From: Candidatus Brocadia pituitae
GTDB taxonomy: Bacteria > Planctomycetota > Brocadiia > Brocadiales > Brocadiaceae
Length of the DNA: 64,000 nt
Direction of reading: 5' to 3'
Assembly (NCBI GenBank): GCA_017347445.1
Contig: AP021856.1
Span: 2,116,613-2,180,612 of the forward strand
The position numbers were made by a program, and so were the translations under genes. Shown one piece after another: positions 46,101 to 54,359 of this stretch (position 1 is its first letter; each line of letters opens with the position of its first letter). Below the pieces are notes generated by a model. It saw only the letters and a list, made by a program, of their open reading frames with translations. It did no database searches and was not told the origin of the DNA.

Positions 46101-48409
46101 GTTGGAGATGTAACGGTGATCAATAGGTCACCATCTGAACCAGGTTTTATATCGGTAAAACGAGCAACATACCCGTTGACGGTATTATAGCCATTCACAA
46201 TCGTTACTGCCGGGTCAGTTGATCCTGAAAATGTCGCACCTGGAGTGCTTGTGTTTGTAAAGGATGTAATATCAGATATCGTGGTTGTTGTACTTCGGTT
46301 GGTATAAGAGGCATTATTGCGGTTCCCGAAGAGGACAAATTCATAGTTCAAATTTGGATCAAGGCCGGTAAAGGTAATGGTAATATTTGTCGCGTTAAAG
46401 GAACCAATAAGGCCCCCACTGTTCACGATATCATTGAAGACTGTATAGGCATCGGTGCCACTGTTTGCGTTACTACCTTGAAATGGAGTACCGTTGGTAT
46501 CTATGTATCCGCCGGCAATAGTCAGGGTGGCAGTGGTATTCAAACCGGTAAAATAATTCTTCAACAGCCCATTTTGGCCCGTTGTGTAAAGCGTGATATT
46601 GGTGTTTACCTGCCCGGTTGACCATGAAAGGTCATTGTATGCTGTAAATACATGTGTGTCGGAAACAACCGTGACCGTCACCGTTGCCTCATTCGATACA
46701 GCCCCGGCATTGTCCTTAACCGTGTACTTGAAGGTATCTGTTCCAGTAAACCCTGTATTTGGAGTATAGGTAACAGTTCCACCTACATTGGCTAATGCGA
46801 TACCGTTATTCGGATTGCTCGTTACGGTCACCGTTGATGGGTCTATCGTCCCATCAGAATCAGAGTCATTGGCAATTACGTTTATATCTACAGCGGTATC
46901 TTGGTCTGTTACGGCTAAGTCGTTATTGGCAAAAGGTGGTGATTCACCAGTACCATCAATTGCACTATTCATTACGGAGAAAACATTTGTATTATCTAGA
47001 TAAAGGCCCCGAACAGAATCAGTATGGATTGCATAATCTTGAAAAAGTTCCGAGCCCGCACCTCTCGCGTATAATCGAACCAGTGAGTTTGTGTGGCTTC
47101 CGGAATTCCAGTACCAGTGCACCATCTCGCCGTTATCGATTATGTTGTTACTATTTGTGTCATCCCAACTTGCCCGGCGTCCACCACTATTGGATACTAT
47201 TTTTTCTTTGGAAAGATTTGCAGCATTCACATTGCCCAAAGGCTGATCCTGCATTACCCCAGGTCCTGCAGTCAAATAACCACACTCATGATCGGCAGTT
47301 ACAATAACCAGAGTATTGCTCCATGTGGCGTCATTGGTAGGATCGTCAACCCAATTAGTCACCGTCTGAATAGCATTGTCAAAGTCTTTCGCTTCACCAA
47401 TCATATGATTCATATTATTGGCATGAGCGCCATAGTCAATAGCACCGCCTTCGACCATAAGCGCAAAACCGTTTGTGCCCCTGCCCAATACTTTTACTGC
47501 TGCCAATATACTTTCTGAAAGAGTGGGATTTTCAGTGCTATACCCGGAACCATCTGCATTGTAATATACTTGATCAAAGAGGCCAGCCACTTTTAAAGTA
47601 GTAGAGGTGTTTGCCACAGACATCAATGCATCTCCCCCGCCAACCCCCGTCTGGCGTTCAACCAATACGTGCTTTCCTGTCTGTCCACTTTCGCTTCTCA
47701 ACTTGTTCAATATCTGGCTGCTTACGTAATTTGCGCCACGAGCGCCAATAAGAATATCCACAAAAGGTATGGTAGGACCATGACCTCCCGCGTATTTCGA
47801 ATCAGTAGCAATTGTACCCGTGGTGTTAGGATCTCCAAAAAAGCCCTCGTCTGCTATAGCAAAAGTATTTGCTCGAGAATCATTATGGGCAACCCATGTG
47901 CCTGGTGTGGCGTGTGATACAGGGACCGTACTGATCGCTCCTACGGTTTTTCCTAATTCTTTAGCCCTCTGTCCAATGGTAAAAAATTTTGTTAAGGTAT
48001 CAGCAGAGACAGAGACCCGATAGGGAGAAGTTTTAAAACCACTGTAAAGAGCAGTAGCAGTACAAGCGCTATCCTGAGTGTCTGCGGTAGTATTTATGTA
48101 ATTAAAACCAGACCACGCCTGAGTCGTGTCATAGCTACCACCAAGAGGAAAGGTGGATACATAATAATTTACCCATGGAGTCCCCGATTGATAAAAAGGT
48201 GTGGCACCCGTGTACTTATTTACTGCCTCAATATGTTTAGGCCCCCAGCCATCCCCTATGAATAAAATAATATATTTTGCATTACCACCATACACTACTC
48301 CACTGCCGGTCAGAATAAACAAAACCATGGCAAGGAGAATATTGCCGAAAGAGTTTTTAAGTAATTTCCGTGTTATCGAAAATTCTTTAAAACGTTTGTT
48401 TTGCAACAT
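43190..48409 (-). CDS. Giant secreted alkaline phosphatase/Ig/LamG protein, 1739 aa
   Basis: Hydrophobic signal (about 20-40), then an alkaline-phosphatase domain (about 44-490): metal site IGDGWG with Asp53, nucleophile DSACTATAL with Ser114, EGGAIDYGAHANN and TADHECGYL. Next a cadherin/VCBS-like repeat (about 495-585) and a beta-rich domain shared with the upstream gene (about 585-790). Then five nearly identical Big_5 Ig repeats of 103 residues: three, a LamG domain, two more, and a second LamG at the C-terminus. No PEP-CTERM, LPxTG or type-IX signal is seen. It starts one base after the stop of the upstream gene. It may release phosphate at the surface or act as an adhesin. Confidence 0.88.
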   Translation of the reverse strand: MLQNKRFKEFSITRKLLKNSFGNILLAMVLFILTGSGVVYGGNAKYIILFIGDGWGPKHIEAVNKYTGATPFYQSGTPWVNYYVSTFPLGGSYDTTQAWSGFNYINTTADTQDSACTATALYSGFKTSPYRVSVSADTLTKFFTIGQRAKELGKTVGAISTVPVSHATPGTWVAHNDSRANTFAIADEGFFGDPNTTGTIATDSKYAGGHGPTIPFVDILIGARGANYVSSQILNKLRSESGQTGKHVLVERQTGVGGGDALMSVANTSTTLKVAGLFDQVYYNADGSGYSTENPTLSESILAAVKVLGRGTNGFALMVEGGAIDYGAHANNMNHMIGEAKDFDNAIQTVTNWVDDPTNDATWSNTLVIVTADHECGYLTAGPGVMQDQPLGNVNAANLSKEKIVSNSGGRRASWDDTNSNNIIDNGEMVHWYWNSGSHTNSLVRLYARGAGSELFQDYAIHTDSVRGLYLDNTNVFSVMNSAIDGTGESPPFANNDLAVTDQDTAVDINVIANDSDSDGTIDPSTVTVTSNPNNGIALANVGGTVTYTPNTGFTGTDTFKYTVKDNAGAVSNEATVTVTVVSDTHVFTAYNDLSWSTGQVNTNITLYTTGQNGLLKNYFTGLNTTATLTIAGGYIDTNGTPFQGSNANSGTDAYTVFNDIVNSGGLIGSFNATNITITFTGLDPNLNYEFVLFGNRNNASYTNRSTTTTISDITSFTNTSTPGATFSGSTDPAVTIVNGYNTVNGYVARFTDIKPGSDGDLLITVTSPTNQFYANALMLRATQESDTVPPTVSATSPQSFAQNVLVASTITATFSEAMNAATITNSTFTINGVAGTVSYSGTTATFTPSSPLAYSTVYTATITTGVTDVAGNPMTANYTWNFTTEAAPDTTPPTVNATSPQNSATNVPITNTIFATFSEAMNAATITNSTFTINGVAGTVSYSGTTATFTPSSPLAYSTVYTATITTGVTDVAGNPMTANYTWNFTTVAASDTTPPTVNATSPQNNATNVPITSAITATFSEAMNAATITNSTFTINGVAGTVSYSGTTATFTPSSPLAYSTVYTATITTGVTDVAGNPMTANYTWNFTTAASGGIGGQQVYYAFDEGTGSTATDSSGNGRNGTISGATWTSGKIGGALSFNGTNHYVSIPRLNYDEISASAWFYRNSVDTVNPDTIFGGWSWNGGGEGYGLYFDQYASNTIKFIVTSKTSGGVKTQRNAIKNLITSTGKWYHVVGTYNKTTGQQKLYVDGQLVNTQSHPAGNTVVPYTAASYMAIGTLTWNYGHMNGKVDDVQVYNRALNDQEVLSLFNGGTGSDTTPPTVNATSPQNNATNVPITSAITATFSEVMNAATITNSTFTINGVAGTVSYSGTTATFTPSSPLAYSTVYTATITTGVTDVAGNPMTANYTWNFTTVAASDTTPPTVNATSPQNNATNVPITSAITATFSETMNAATITNSTFTINGVAGTVSYSGTTATFTPSSPLAYSTVYTATITTGVTDVAGNPMTANYTWNFTTADNNMLVYYRFDENSGTTAADSSGNSNNGAIINGPVWTTGKINNAISFDGINDYVNISNESNFDFERSNSFSVSAWVKLTPVSGNDYMIISKLDVAPTYRGWAFFIDGNDGSLRVHLTNNWGTSSIIRKDSALSVTDNSWHHVAFTYNGSSLASGLNFYVDGVLSNGTTYYNNLSATILNDVTPTLAAYTTGSSWLKGTIDEARVYNRALSAQEVLSLFSE
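43857..44460 (-). repeat. Ig-repeat DNA block, copies 4 and 5 (309-bp unit)
   Basis: Two head-to-tail 309-bp units inside the giant gene, differing at only a few positions (mostly the SEVM/SETM/SEAM codon). Part of a five-copy set; the other three are at 45134-46040. Confidence 0.9.
45134..46040 (-). repeat. Ig-repeat DNA block, copies 1 to 3 (309-bp unit)
   Basis: Three head-to-tail 309-bp units, almost identical to copies 4 and 5. The first differs most at its start (QSFAQNVLVAS). Near identity of DNA, including third codon positions, shows recent duplication or gene conversion. Expect assembly collapse in short-read data. Confidence 0.9.
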
Positions 48410-48410
48410 A

Positions 48411-50246
48411 TTACCTATCCTGCCTTTCCGTCAACTCAAAATACGGTAATAAAGTAAATCCATTATCGCTCATATCGTCATTGCTACCTTCAATAGCCAA
48501 TATATTTTCACCGGGAAACATTTCGTGTATAAATCCGCTTATATCAAATTGTTCGTCCGGCAAACCCGATATGTTTCGAAGAATTTCTACGCCATTAAGA
48601 TACGCAACAAATGGGCCATCACAGTCAATAGCTAGCTTCATACTGGTTACATTGCTTGGATCTATAACATTAAAGCCTTTACGTACATAAACTGTTGAAT
48701 AGTTTCCCTGCATATCATCAAAAATGGTATTGTTGTTCCTTAAATCTCCATACCCAAAACCTGACGGCCAACTTTGCCAGTTGCTATCGTTAAATCCACT
48801 GTCCTTCCATTCTTGTGGAGGTGTGTGTTCTCCTTTAAAACAGAGCCATTCATCCCCTTCCGTGATCTGTACTTTTAAGCAAGAGTCTACTTTTATGATC
48901 ACCATCGCCTCATTTGATACCCCACCCTCATTATCCTTTATCGTGTATGCAAAACTATCCTCTCCTACAAATCCGTCTTGCGGCTGGTAAGTCACGATGC
49001 CATCACCCTTGAGCTCAACAAAACCATTTGCAGGTTTTCTTATAATTGTCACCGTGTCAGGATTAATCATCCCATCAGGGTCAGTATCATTAACAATTAG
49101 ATCGATATCCACAGAAGTATTCATACAAGTTATTCCCTCGTCATCATTAACAACAGGAGGTATGTTATCGGCCGATTCCCGGATTGCCTGCAGCATCAAT
49201 GCATTAGCATAAAACTGGCCGGTTGGCGATGAAACGGTAATCAGCATATCACCGTTTATACCAGGTTTTATATCAGTGAAACGCGCAACATATCCGTTGA
49301 CGGTGTTATCGCCATTCATGATAGCTACCGCTGGATCGGTTGCCCCTGAAAAGTCCGTCCCTGGCGTGCTTGCGTTTGTAAATGACTCTATATTCGCTAT
49401 CGTAGTTGCCGTCGTCCGATCTGTGTAAGAACTATCATTTCGATTCCCGAAAAGGACAAATTCATAATTCAACTTTGGATTAAGACCGGTAAAAGCAAAG
49501 GTAAGGTTTGTCTTACTGTAACTAATAAGCCCCACACTATCCACGATGCCATGAAAGACCATATAGGCATCTGTATCGGTGGCTGCATTACCGCCCTGAA
49601 GCGGGATATTGACGTCATCAATATTTCCGCCAGTAATGGTAAGGGCAACCGGGGTATTCACGCCGGTAAAGTAATCCTTCATCAGCCCCTTCTGACCAGT
49701 TGTATAAAGCGTTATCCTCCCGTTTATTTGCCCTGCTGACCAGGAAAGATCATTGTATGCAGTAAATATATGGGTTCCCGAAACAACTTTCACCCTCACA
49801 ACTCCCTCATTCGATTCTGCCCCCTCATTATCATTTATCGTGTATGCAAAACTATCCTCTCCTACAAATCCATCTTGCGGCCGGTAAGTCACGATACCAT
49901 CACCCTTGAGCTCAACAAAACCATTTGCAGGTCTTCTTATAATTGTCACTGTGTCAGGATTAATCATCCCATCAGGGTCCGTATCGTTAACAATTAGATC
50001 GATATCCACAGAAGTATCTTTACTCGCTATTCCCTTGTCATCATTAACAACAGGAGGTATGTTGTCAGTACTTATAACAACACCCTTTCTTATGTTAAAA
50101 ACATCGGAATTCCTACTATATGCAAATTCATTACTGATTAAGATGAGCAAACCTATGGCAAGGAAAATAATACCAAAAAGTTTTTGTTTACAGCCTACCG
50201 ACCATGTATGTTTTCTGTAAAAGTCATTCTGTACCATTGGTTTCAT
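48411..50246 (-). CDS. Secreted multidomain protein, 611 aa
   Basis: TM/signal segment at about 24-40. Two cadherin/VCBS-like repeats with DPDGMINPDTVTI(I)R (about 60-150 and 365-450) flank the same beta domain found in the giant protein, ending in FYANALMLQA (about 153-355). The C-terminal part (about 455-605) is a jelly-roll module with KVQITEGDEWLCFKG..., SGFGYGD, YSTVYVRKGF and DCDGPFVAYLNGVEI, of a type frequent in planctomycete secreted proteins. The start overlaps the upstream gene by 23 bases. Middle gene of the riboswitch-3 operon. Confidence 0.82.
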   Translation of the reverse strand: MKPMVQNDFYRKHTWSVGCKQKLFGIIFLAIGLLILISNEFAYSRNSDVFNIRKGVVISTDNIPPVVNDDKGIASKDTSVDIDLIVNDTDPDGMINPDTVTIIRRPANGFVELKGDGIVTYRPQDGFVGEDSFAYTINDNEGAESNEGVVRVKVVSGTHIFTAYNDLSWSAGQINGRITLYTTGQKGLMKDYFTGVNTPVALTITGGNIDDVNIPLQGGNAATDTDAYMVFHGIVDSVGLISYSKTNLTFAFTGLNPKLNYEFVLFGNRNDSSYTDRTTATTIANIESFTNASTPGTDFSGATDPAVAIMNGDNTVNGYVARFTDIKPGINGDMLITVSSPTGQFYANALMLQAIRESADNIPPVVNDDEGITCMNTSVDIDLIVNDTDPDGMINPDTVTIIRKPANGFVELKGDGIVTYQPQDGFVGEDSFAYTIKDNEGGVSNEAMVIIKVDSCLKVQITEGDEWLCFKGEHTPPQEWKDSGFNDSNWQSWPSGFGYGDLRNNNTIFDDMQGNYSTVYVRKGFNVIDPSNVTSMKLAIDCDGPFVAYLNGVEILRNISGLPDEQFDISGFIHEMFPGENILAIEGSNDDMSDNGFTLLPYFELTERQDR

Positions 50247-50886
50247 TCTCCGTTAATTCGTACTCCGGAATAAAAGTGAAAGTATCACTGTTCATATCAT
50301 CATTGTTACCTTCAATAGCCAATATATTTTCACCAGGAAACATTTCGTGTATAAATCCGCTTATGTCAAACCTCTCTTTAGGTAATCCAGATTCATTTCG
50401 AAGAATTTCAATGCCATTAAGATAGGCAATAAATGGGCCATCGCAGTCAACGGATAGAATCATGTTTGTAATTTTATGTGCATTTTTGATAATGAAATTA
50501 TTGCGTACATAAATAGTTGAATAACTTCCCTTCATATCTGTAAGGTCGGTTTTGTTCCTATTGTTCTTGTCGTTTTCCTGTTTTTTGCCGTATCCAAAAC
50601 CAGAGTTTCCTTTTTGCCAGTTGCTATCATCGAATTCATTATCTTTCCATTTCTTTGATGGTTTTTTTTTACCTTTAAAATAGCGCCATTCATCTCCTTC
50701 CTTGATCTGAACTTTTCTCTCTTTTTCTGATGAATTACCCCTCTCGCCCTTAGCATATGCATTTTGCTTAAAATTCCCACTCATATTTAATATAAAGGAA
50801 AAAGATATGACTATAAAAATTACGATATTACGCAAAGAGAGGCACCGGCCCTTTTGCGTATAACCTTCTAATCTCCTTTTCATCAT
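50224..50886 (-). CDS. Secreted jelly-roll module protein, 220 aa
   Basis: From ATG 50886 (GGGGGA upstream): basic N-terminus, one hydrophobic helix (about 20-36) and then a single jelly-roll module almost identical in motif order to the C-terminus of the next gene: DEWRYFKGKKKPSKKWKD, SGFGYG, YSTIYVRNNF, DCDGPFIAYLNGIEI, GENILAIEG. Much Lys in the insert (about 115-135). A longer frame to 51030 would run into the riboswitch and is rejected. First gene after riboswitch 3; overlap with the next gene suggests coupled translation. Confidence 0.82.
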   Translation of the reverse strand: MMKRRLEGYTQKGRCLSLRNIVIFIVISFSFILNMSGNFKQNAYAKGERGNSSEKERKVQIKEGDEWRYFKGKKKPSKKWKDNEFDDSNWQKGNSGFGYGKKQENDKNNRNKTDLTDMKGSYSTIYVRNNFIIKNAHKITNMILSVDCDGPFIAYLNGIEILRNESGLPKERFDISGFIHEMFPGENILAIEGNNDDMNSDTFTFIPEYELTENETNGTE

Positions 50887-50912
50887 TATTGTCCCCCATA
50901 TTTTTTTGTTAA

Positions 50913-51047
50913 ACAAAAAAAGCCTTACTGCAAAAATACTATAAAATATTTTCGGTAGTAAGGCTGTCTTTTTTATAAACCGATTAATCGGCTCGTAAGA
51001 TCCTTTACTTTGCGTCCCCTGATTTCTCAAGGTTTGCCTTTCTCGAA
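50913..51047 (-). promoter_or_regulatory. Cyclic di-GMP-I (GEMM-I) riboswitch 3 with terminator
   Basis: Minus strand: AAAGGCAAACC, a P2 stem closed by GAAA, GGGGACGCAAAG, a variable stem, then AGCCTTACTACCGAAAATA, which pairs with TATTTTTGCAGTAAGGCT followed by seven T. The GAAA loop and core are consensus. Predicted on-switch for the three-gene operon down to 43190. Confidence 0.92.
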
Positions 51048-51132
51048 TATTTTTGAAGCTTTACATAATCAATCGACATCCTAACACAAACAAATTCTGG
51101 GATTAAACGGCAAATGTTACAAATAATCGTAA

Positions 51133-51161
51133 AGTGTATCACATAATAACTCCAATGTCAA
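51133..51161 (-). promoter_or_regulatory. Sigma-70 promoter of the riboswitch-3 operon
   Basis: Minus strand: perfect TTGACA (51156-51161), 17-base spacer, TACACT (51133-51138). The start would be about 80 bases before the aptamer. Confidence 0.6.
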
Positions 51162-51241
51162 GTTAAAAAGTTTTTTATATGGTTTTCCGCTTGACTGCCG
51201 TTATCGCTATGCGCCATTAATTTTATTATTTTAGATAAGCG

Positions 51242-52018
51242 TCAATGACGAAAGATACGCATATCATTAAGAAATGGAAACTTAGCGCGTATTTCTGTAA
51301 CTTCATTGGGATTAATTATACATGTTAAAAATTCATCCGTATCATTACCAGAACAAATTTCAATTCCCAAAGGACTAAAGACTCTTGAGTCACCTGGATA
51401 ATAGATTTCATTACCATCTGTCCCTGTGCGATTTACTCCAATTACAAAGCACTGGTTTTCAATAGCACGCGCTTTGAGGAGTGTTACCCAATGTTCTTTT
51501 CTTGAAGCAGGCCAGTTTGCAATTACAAATATGGCTTGCACGTCTTTGGCAATACTTCTGAATACTTCGGGAAATCTCAAATCATAACAGATAAAAATAC
51601 CCGATGACATTCCTTCTATGTTGAAAATGACCGTGTCATTCCCAGCAACATAATATTGGTCTTCACTTGCAAAAGAGAAGGGATGTATTTTTATATAACT
51701 GGCAATACTTTCACCGCTCCGATTGAATACAACAGCTATATTTTTTCCCTTTTTATCACCAAAAGCCTTTACCGGAAATCCAGCTATCAGATTGATTTCA
51801 TACCTTTTTGCCATGCCAGATAACATGGCAGCGGTTTCCCCATCATCATCTTCCACAATTGCTGAAACATTCATTGAAAATCCGGTACTAAACATTTCAG
51901 GAAAGACAACAATATCACATTTTTCATGCGAAGCCTTTTGTATAAATTCTTCTGCTCTTTTATAGTTTGTTTTTTTAGATTCCCATCTAATGTCTAATTG
52001 CACTAATGCTATTTTCAT
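51242..52018 (-). CDS. Nitrilase-superfamily carbon-nitrogen hydrolase
   Basis: 258 residues from ATG 52018 (a longer frame starts with TTG and is less likely). The Glu-Lys-Cys triad is seen in VVFPEMFSTGF, IKIHPFSFASE and IFICYDLRFPE. It fits the omega-amidase/NIT2-like group, cleaving small amides such as alpha-ketoglutaramate. Placed at the end of the polysaccharide cluster, 38 bases after the GT4 gene; it could trim an amide of a sugar precursor or simply be metabolic. Confidence 0.88.
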   Translation of the reverse strand: MKIALVQLDIRWESKKTNYKRAEEFIQKASHEKCDIVVFPEMFSTGFSMNVSAIVEDDDGETAAMLSGMAKRYEINLIAGFPVKAFGDKKGKNIAVVFNRSGESIASYIKIHPFSFASEDQYYVAGNDTVIFNIEGMSSGIFICYDLRFPEVFRSIAKDVQAIFVIANWPASRKEHWVTLLKARAIENQCFVIGVNRTGTDGNEIYYPGDSRVFSPLGIEICSGNDTDEFLTCIINPNEVTEIRAKFPFLNDMRIFRH

Positions 52019-52055
52019 TACTATTGGATTAGTCAATAAGAAACGTTAACCCTCT

Positions 52056-53243
52056 CTATTTTTGCACTTGTAGTTTGCGCAACGCAGCCTGAATTAATAA
52101 AGATAATTGCTCAACTCTTTTGTCCCATGTATTTTGCAAAGCTATGGACCGTTGAATTTCGCGGCGCACGGAAGGAAAGAGCACCAATACTTCTTCCAAT
52201 TTTTGAATAAAATCATCCCCATCTTTAGCTATATAAACTACTTGACTGTACTCACGTGCGATCGAAATATCAGTAGCTACAACTGGTTTCCCGCAGGCGA
52301 AATATTCATATAACTTGAGAGAATCAATAGCTTTGGTATAATCGTTACGGCAATAGGGCATGATACAAACATCACATGCATGAATATAACGGGGCACATC
52401 TTTAACGTCACGTTTACCCAACAAAAATACATTTGATGGATGTTGTTGTATAAATTTATAAGATTCTGACAATTCCGGATTATTTACATAATCTCCAATA
52501 AATACGAATGACCATTGGGGCCTCTTATGCGCAATGTAAGCGAGAAGTTCGAAATCTAGCTTTTCATTTATTGCCCCAATGTAGCCAATAATAGGTTTAG
52601 AAATACCTTCCATGTCTTTTGGCATATTGTCAGATCTCTGAAATATGGAAAATTGCTCATAGTCTACAGCGTTCTTGACTAAATGAACATTACTGTTAAA
52701 TTTACTTTTTTCTTTCTGGAGAAAAGGCGATGTAACTATAACAAGATCAGCAATAGGAAGTATGAATTTTTCAGCTTGTTTTAAATCTTCACGAATCTTT
52801 TCTGAATAATAAGGAGCTGCAGAGTAATTATCTACCACATGATAACAGACCAAAGCCTTTTTGAAATATTTAACCACAGTTCCAAGTCGGGGATCCACAA
52901 TCCAGAGAATCGGATATTGCATCTGAAGCTTCCTGGTTGCACGGTGGATAGCATGAATGCGCAATCTGAGTCCCAGTTGTTTTATGACAGGCCAACGGCT
53001 GCTGACTCCCCAGAACGGATACCGAAAAACCCATAATCCATTCATCACGTGTTTTAAACGCTTGCTTTGCAAACTTCTCTTGATTGATGATTTTTTTAAC
53101 AATTCTGATACTGTATATGTTTTTGGCTCTATATAAAGCACCTTATTTGTTCGTGATAATCGGGACATAATCTGGTGACGGTTTCTCCACATAGAGTCCC
53201 ACGGATCAGATGCGAAACAAATGATAGATTGATTTTCAATCAT
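52056..53243 (-). CDS. Glycosyltransferase, GT4/GT1-like
   Basis: 395 residues, GT-B fold. N-terminal DPWDSMWRNRHQIMSRLS and, in the C-terminal half, GYIGAINEKLDFELL, FIGDYVNNP, VFLLGKRDVKDVPRYIHACDVCIMPY and LKLYEYFACGKPVVATD: the nucleotide-sugar site of family 4. The target sugar is unknown. It is separated from the ATP-grasp gene by four bases. Confidence 0.9.
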   Translation of the reverse strand: MIENQSIICFASDPWDSMWRNRHQIMSRLSRTNKVLYIEPKTYTVSELLKKSSIKRSLQSKRLKHVMNGLWVFRYPFWGVSSRWPVIKQLGLRLRIHAIHRATRKLQMQYPILWIVDPRLGTVVKYFKKALVCYHVVDNYSAAPYYSEKIREDLKQAEKFILPIADLVIVTSPFLQKEKSKFNSNVHLVKNAVDYEQFSIFQRSDNMPKDMEGISKPIIGYIGAINEKLDFELLAYIAHKRPQWSFVFIGDYVNNPELSESYKFIQQHPSNVFLLGKRDVKDVPRYIHACDVCIMPYCRNDYTKAIDSLKLYEYFACGKPVVATDISIAREYSQVVYIAKDGDDFIQKLEEVLVLFPSVRREIQRSIALQNTWDKRVEQLSLLIQAALRKLQVQK

Positions 53244-53247
53244 TGTT

Positions 53248-54309
53248 TTAAGTATTATTCAATTCGTCAAAAAACTGTTTAAAAGCTTTGTTCTTTTTAA
53301 AACCCTTATCCGCTATCTGCCCTCCCCAGAAACCAAAATTATGGTTCCCTTCCATTAAGATGGGGCCTTCCTCAGTAATAGCGACATCCCAACCGACCAA
53401 CCGATAAGGGAGAAACGCAGCAGCAGCTTTCGACATATCCTTGACAGCTTCAAAATGAGGCACAATAAAACCTTCAAACTTAAACTTTGTATCTGGATGG
53501 TGAATATACATGTCACCACCCCATTCGAAGTTTTTATACGCATATGGTCCCAATGCCCCCGTATCAGTATCTACAGAAATTAATATAGTCCCCGTTCCTC
53601 CAGATTCTACGAATTTTCCTTTTGAACCAAACTTCATAGATATCGAGATCAGGTCAATCTGCCCGTTCAAATATATGCATGTGTGAATCCGCAGGGTATT
53701 TACACTGTGCGGATAAATTGCATTAATGAGAGGATGCTGGTCGATGGTTCGCTGGAACAGATATTTTGAAGAACCGATTTTGTCATAAATACCGGCAAGA
53801 GAGTCCGGTTTCAACATTTCAGCGTAAATCTTAAAACAGTCCCTGCCGCCTATGCCGGATATAGGTTTTGCAAAAATCGAATTTGCTCCTGTTTTTTTCA
53901 TAATCTCTTCCATAAGGCAACAGAAGCTATTAAGGTCGTGTATATGCCTGATTCCCTCAGGAGAAAAATATTCTTTGCCTAAGTTATACCCCAGGTGTTC
54001 GGGGAGCTTTAAACTCGATTCTTTGAAGTGCCAGTGAAAGAGGACTTTATTTTCTAGAAACCTTATTAACTCGGTGTCTATCACTGAATGCCGGATTTTA
54101 TAATGCTCTTTTTTACCGATATAATAATCCAGATAGTTTTTTGCACCTTTACGATGCAGCATGTGCTTAGAGTAATACAACGGAAAGTCTTTATTTACTA
54201 TGAAGTAATGGAGCAACTCATAGAGAATTCGAATAATGGATTTCCGCTTCTTGTCGGAAACAACTTTCCAGATCTCGGAAAAGATTTGTTTAATTTTTTC
54301 TTTTTTCAT
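53248..54309 (-). CDS. Sugar-transfer-associated ATP-grasp protein
   Basis: 353 residues. ATP-grasp fold of the polysaccharide-associated type: FAKPISGIGGRDCFKIYA (nucleotide loop), NTLRIHTCIYLNG, VESGGTGTILISVD, VGWDVAITEEGPILMEGNHNFG (metal and ATP site). Such enzymes form amide or ester links on glycans using ATP. It sits next to asparagine-synthetase-like and amidase genes, so decorating the polysaccharide with an amino compound is a fair inference. Confidence 0.85.
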   Translation of the reverse strand: MKKEKIKQIFSEIWKVVSDKKRKSIIRILYELLHYFIVNKDFPLYYSKHMLHRKGAKNYLDYYIGKKEHYKIRHSVIDTELIRFLENKVLFHWHFKESSLKLPEHLGYNLGKEYFSPEGIRHIHDLNSFCCLMEEIMKKTGANSIFAKPISGIGGRDCFKIYAEMLKPDSLAGIYDKIGSSKYLFQRTIDQHPLINAIYPHSVNTLRIHTCIYLNGQIDLISISMKFGSKGKFVESGGTGTILISVDTDTGALGPYAYKNFEWGGDMYIHHPDTKFKFEGFIVPHFEAVKDMSKAAAAFLPYRLVGWDVAITEEGPILMEGNHNFGFWGGQIADKGFKKNKAFKQFFDELNNT

Positions 54310-54359
54310 TTTTTCTTTTTTATAAATTAATTTAATTGATGATTATGTTGTCATGTCTC

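Noticed and set aside
46788..47518. Overlapping plus-strand frames of 71-170 codons
   Set aside because: They lie antisense inside the phosphatase domain of the giant gene, show no fold or ribosome site, and overlap one another.
50887..51030. N-terminal extension of the 220-aa secreted protein
   Set aside because: It would translate riboswitch 3 and its terminator; ATG 50886 has a proper ribosome site and begins a signal sequence.
38356..51047. The GEMM elements as cGAMP (GEMM-Ib) sensors
   Set aside because: By alignment the key ligand-contact position is G in all three copies, which fits c-di-GMP; this is not certain without a binding test.
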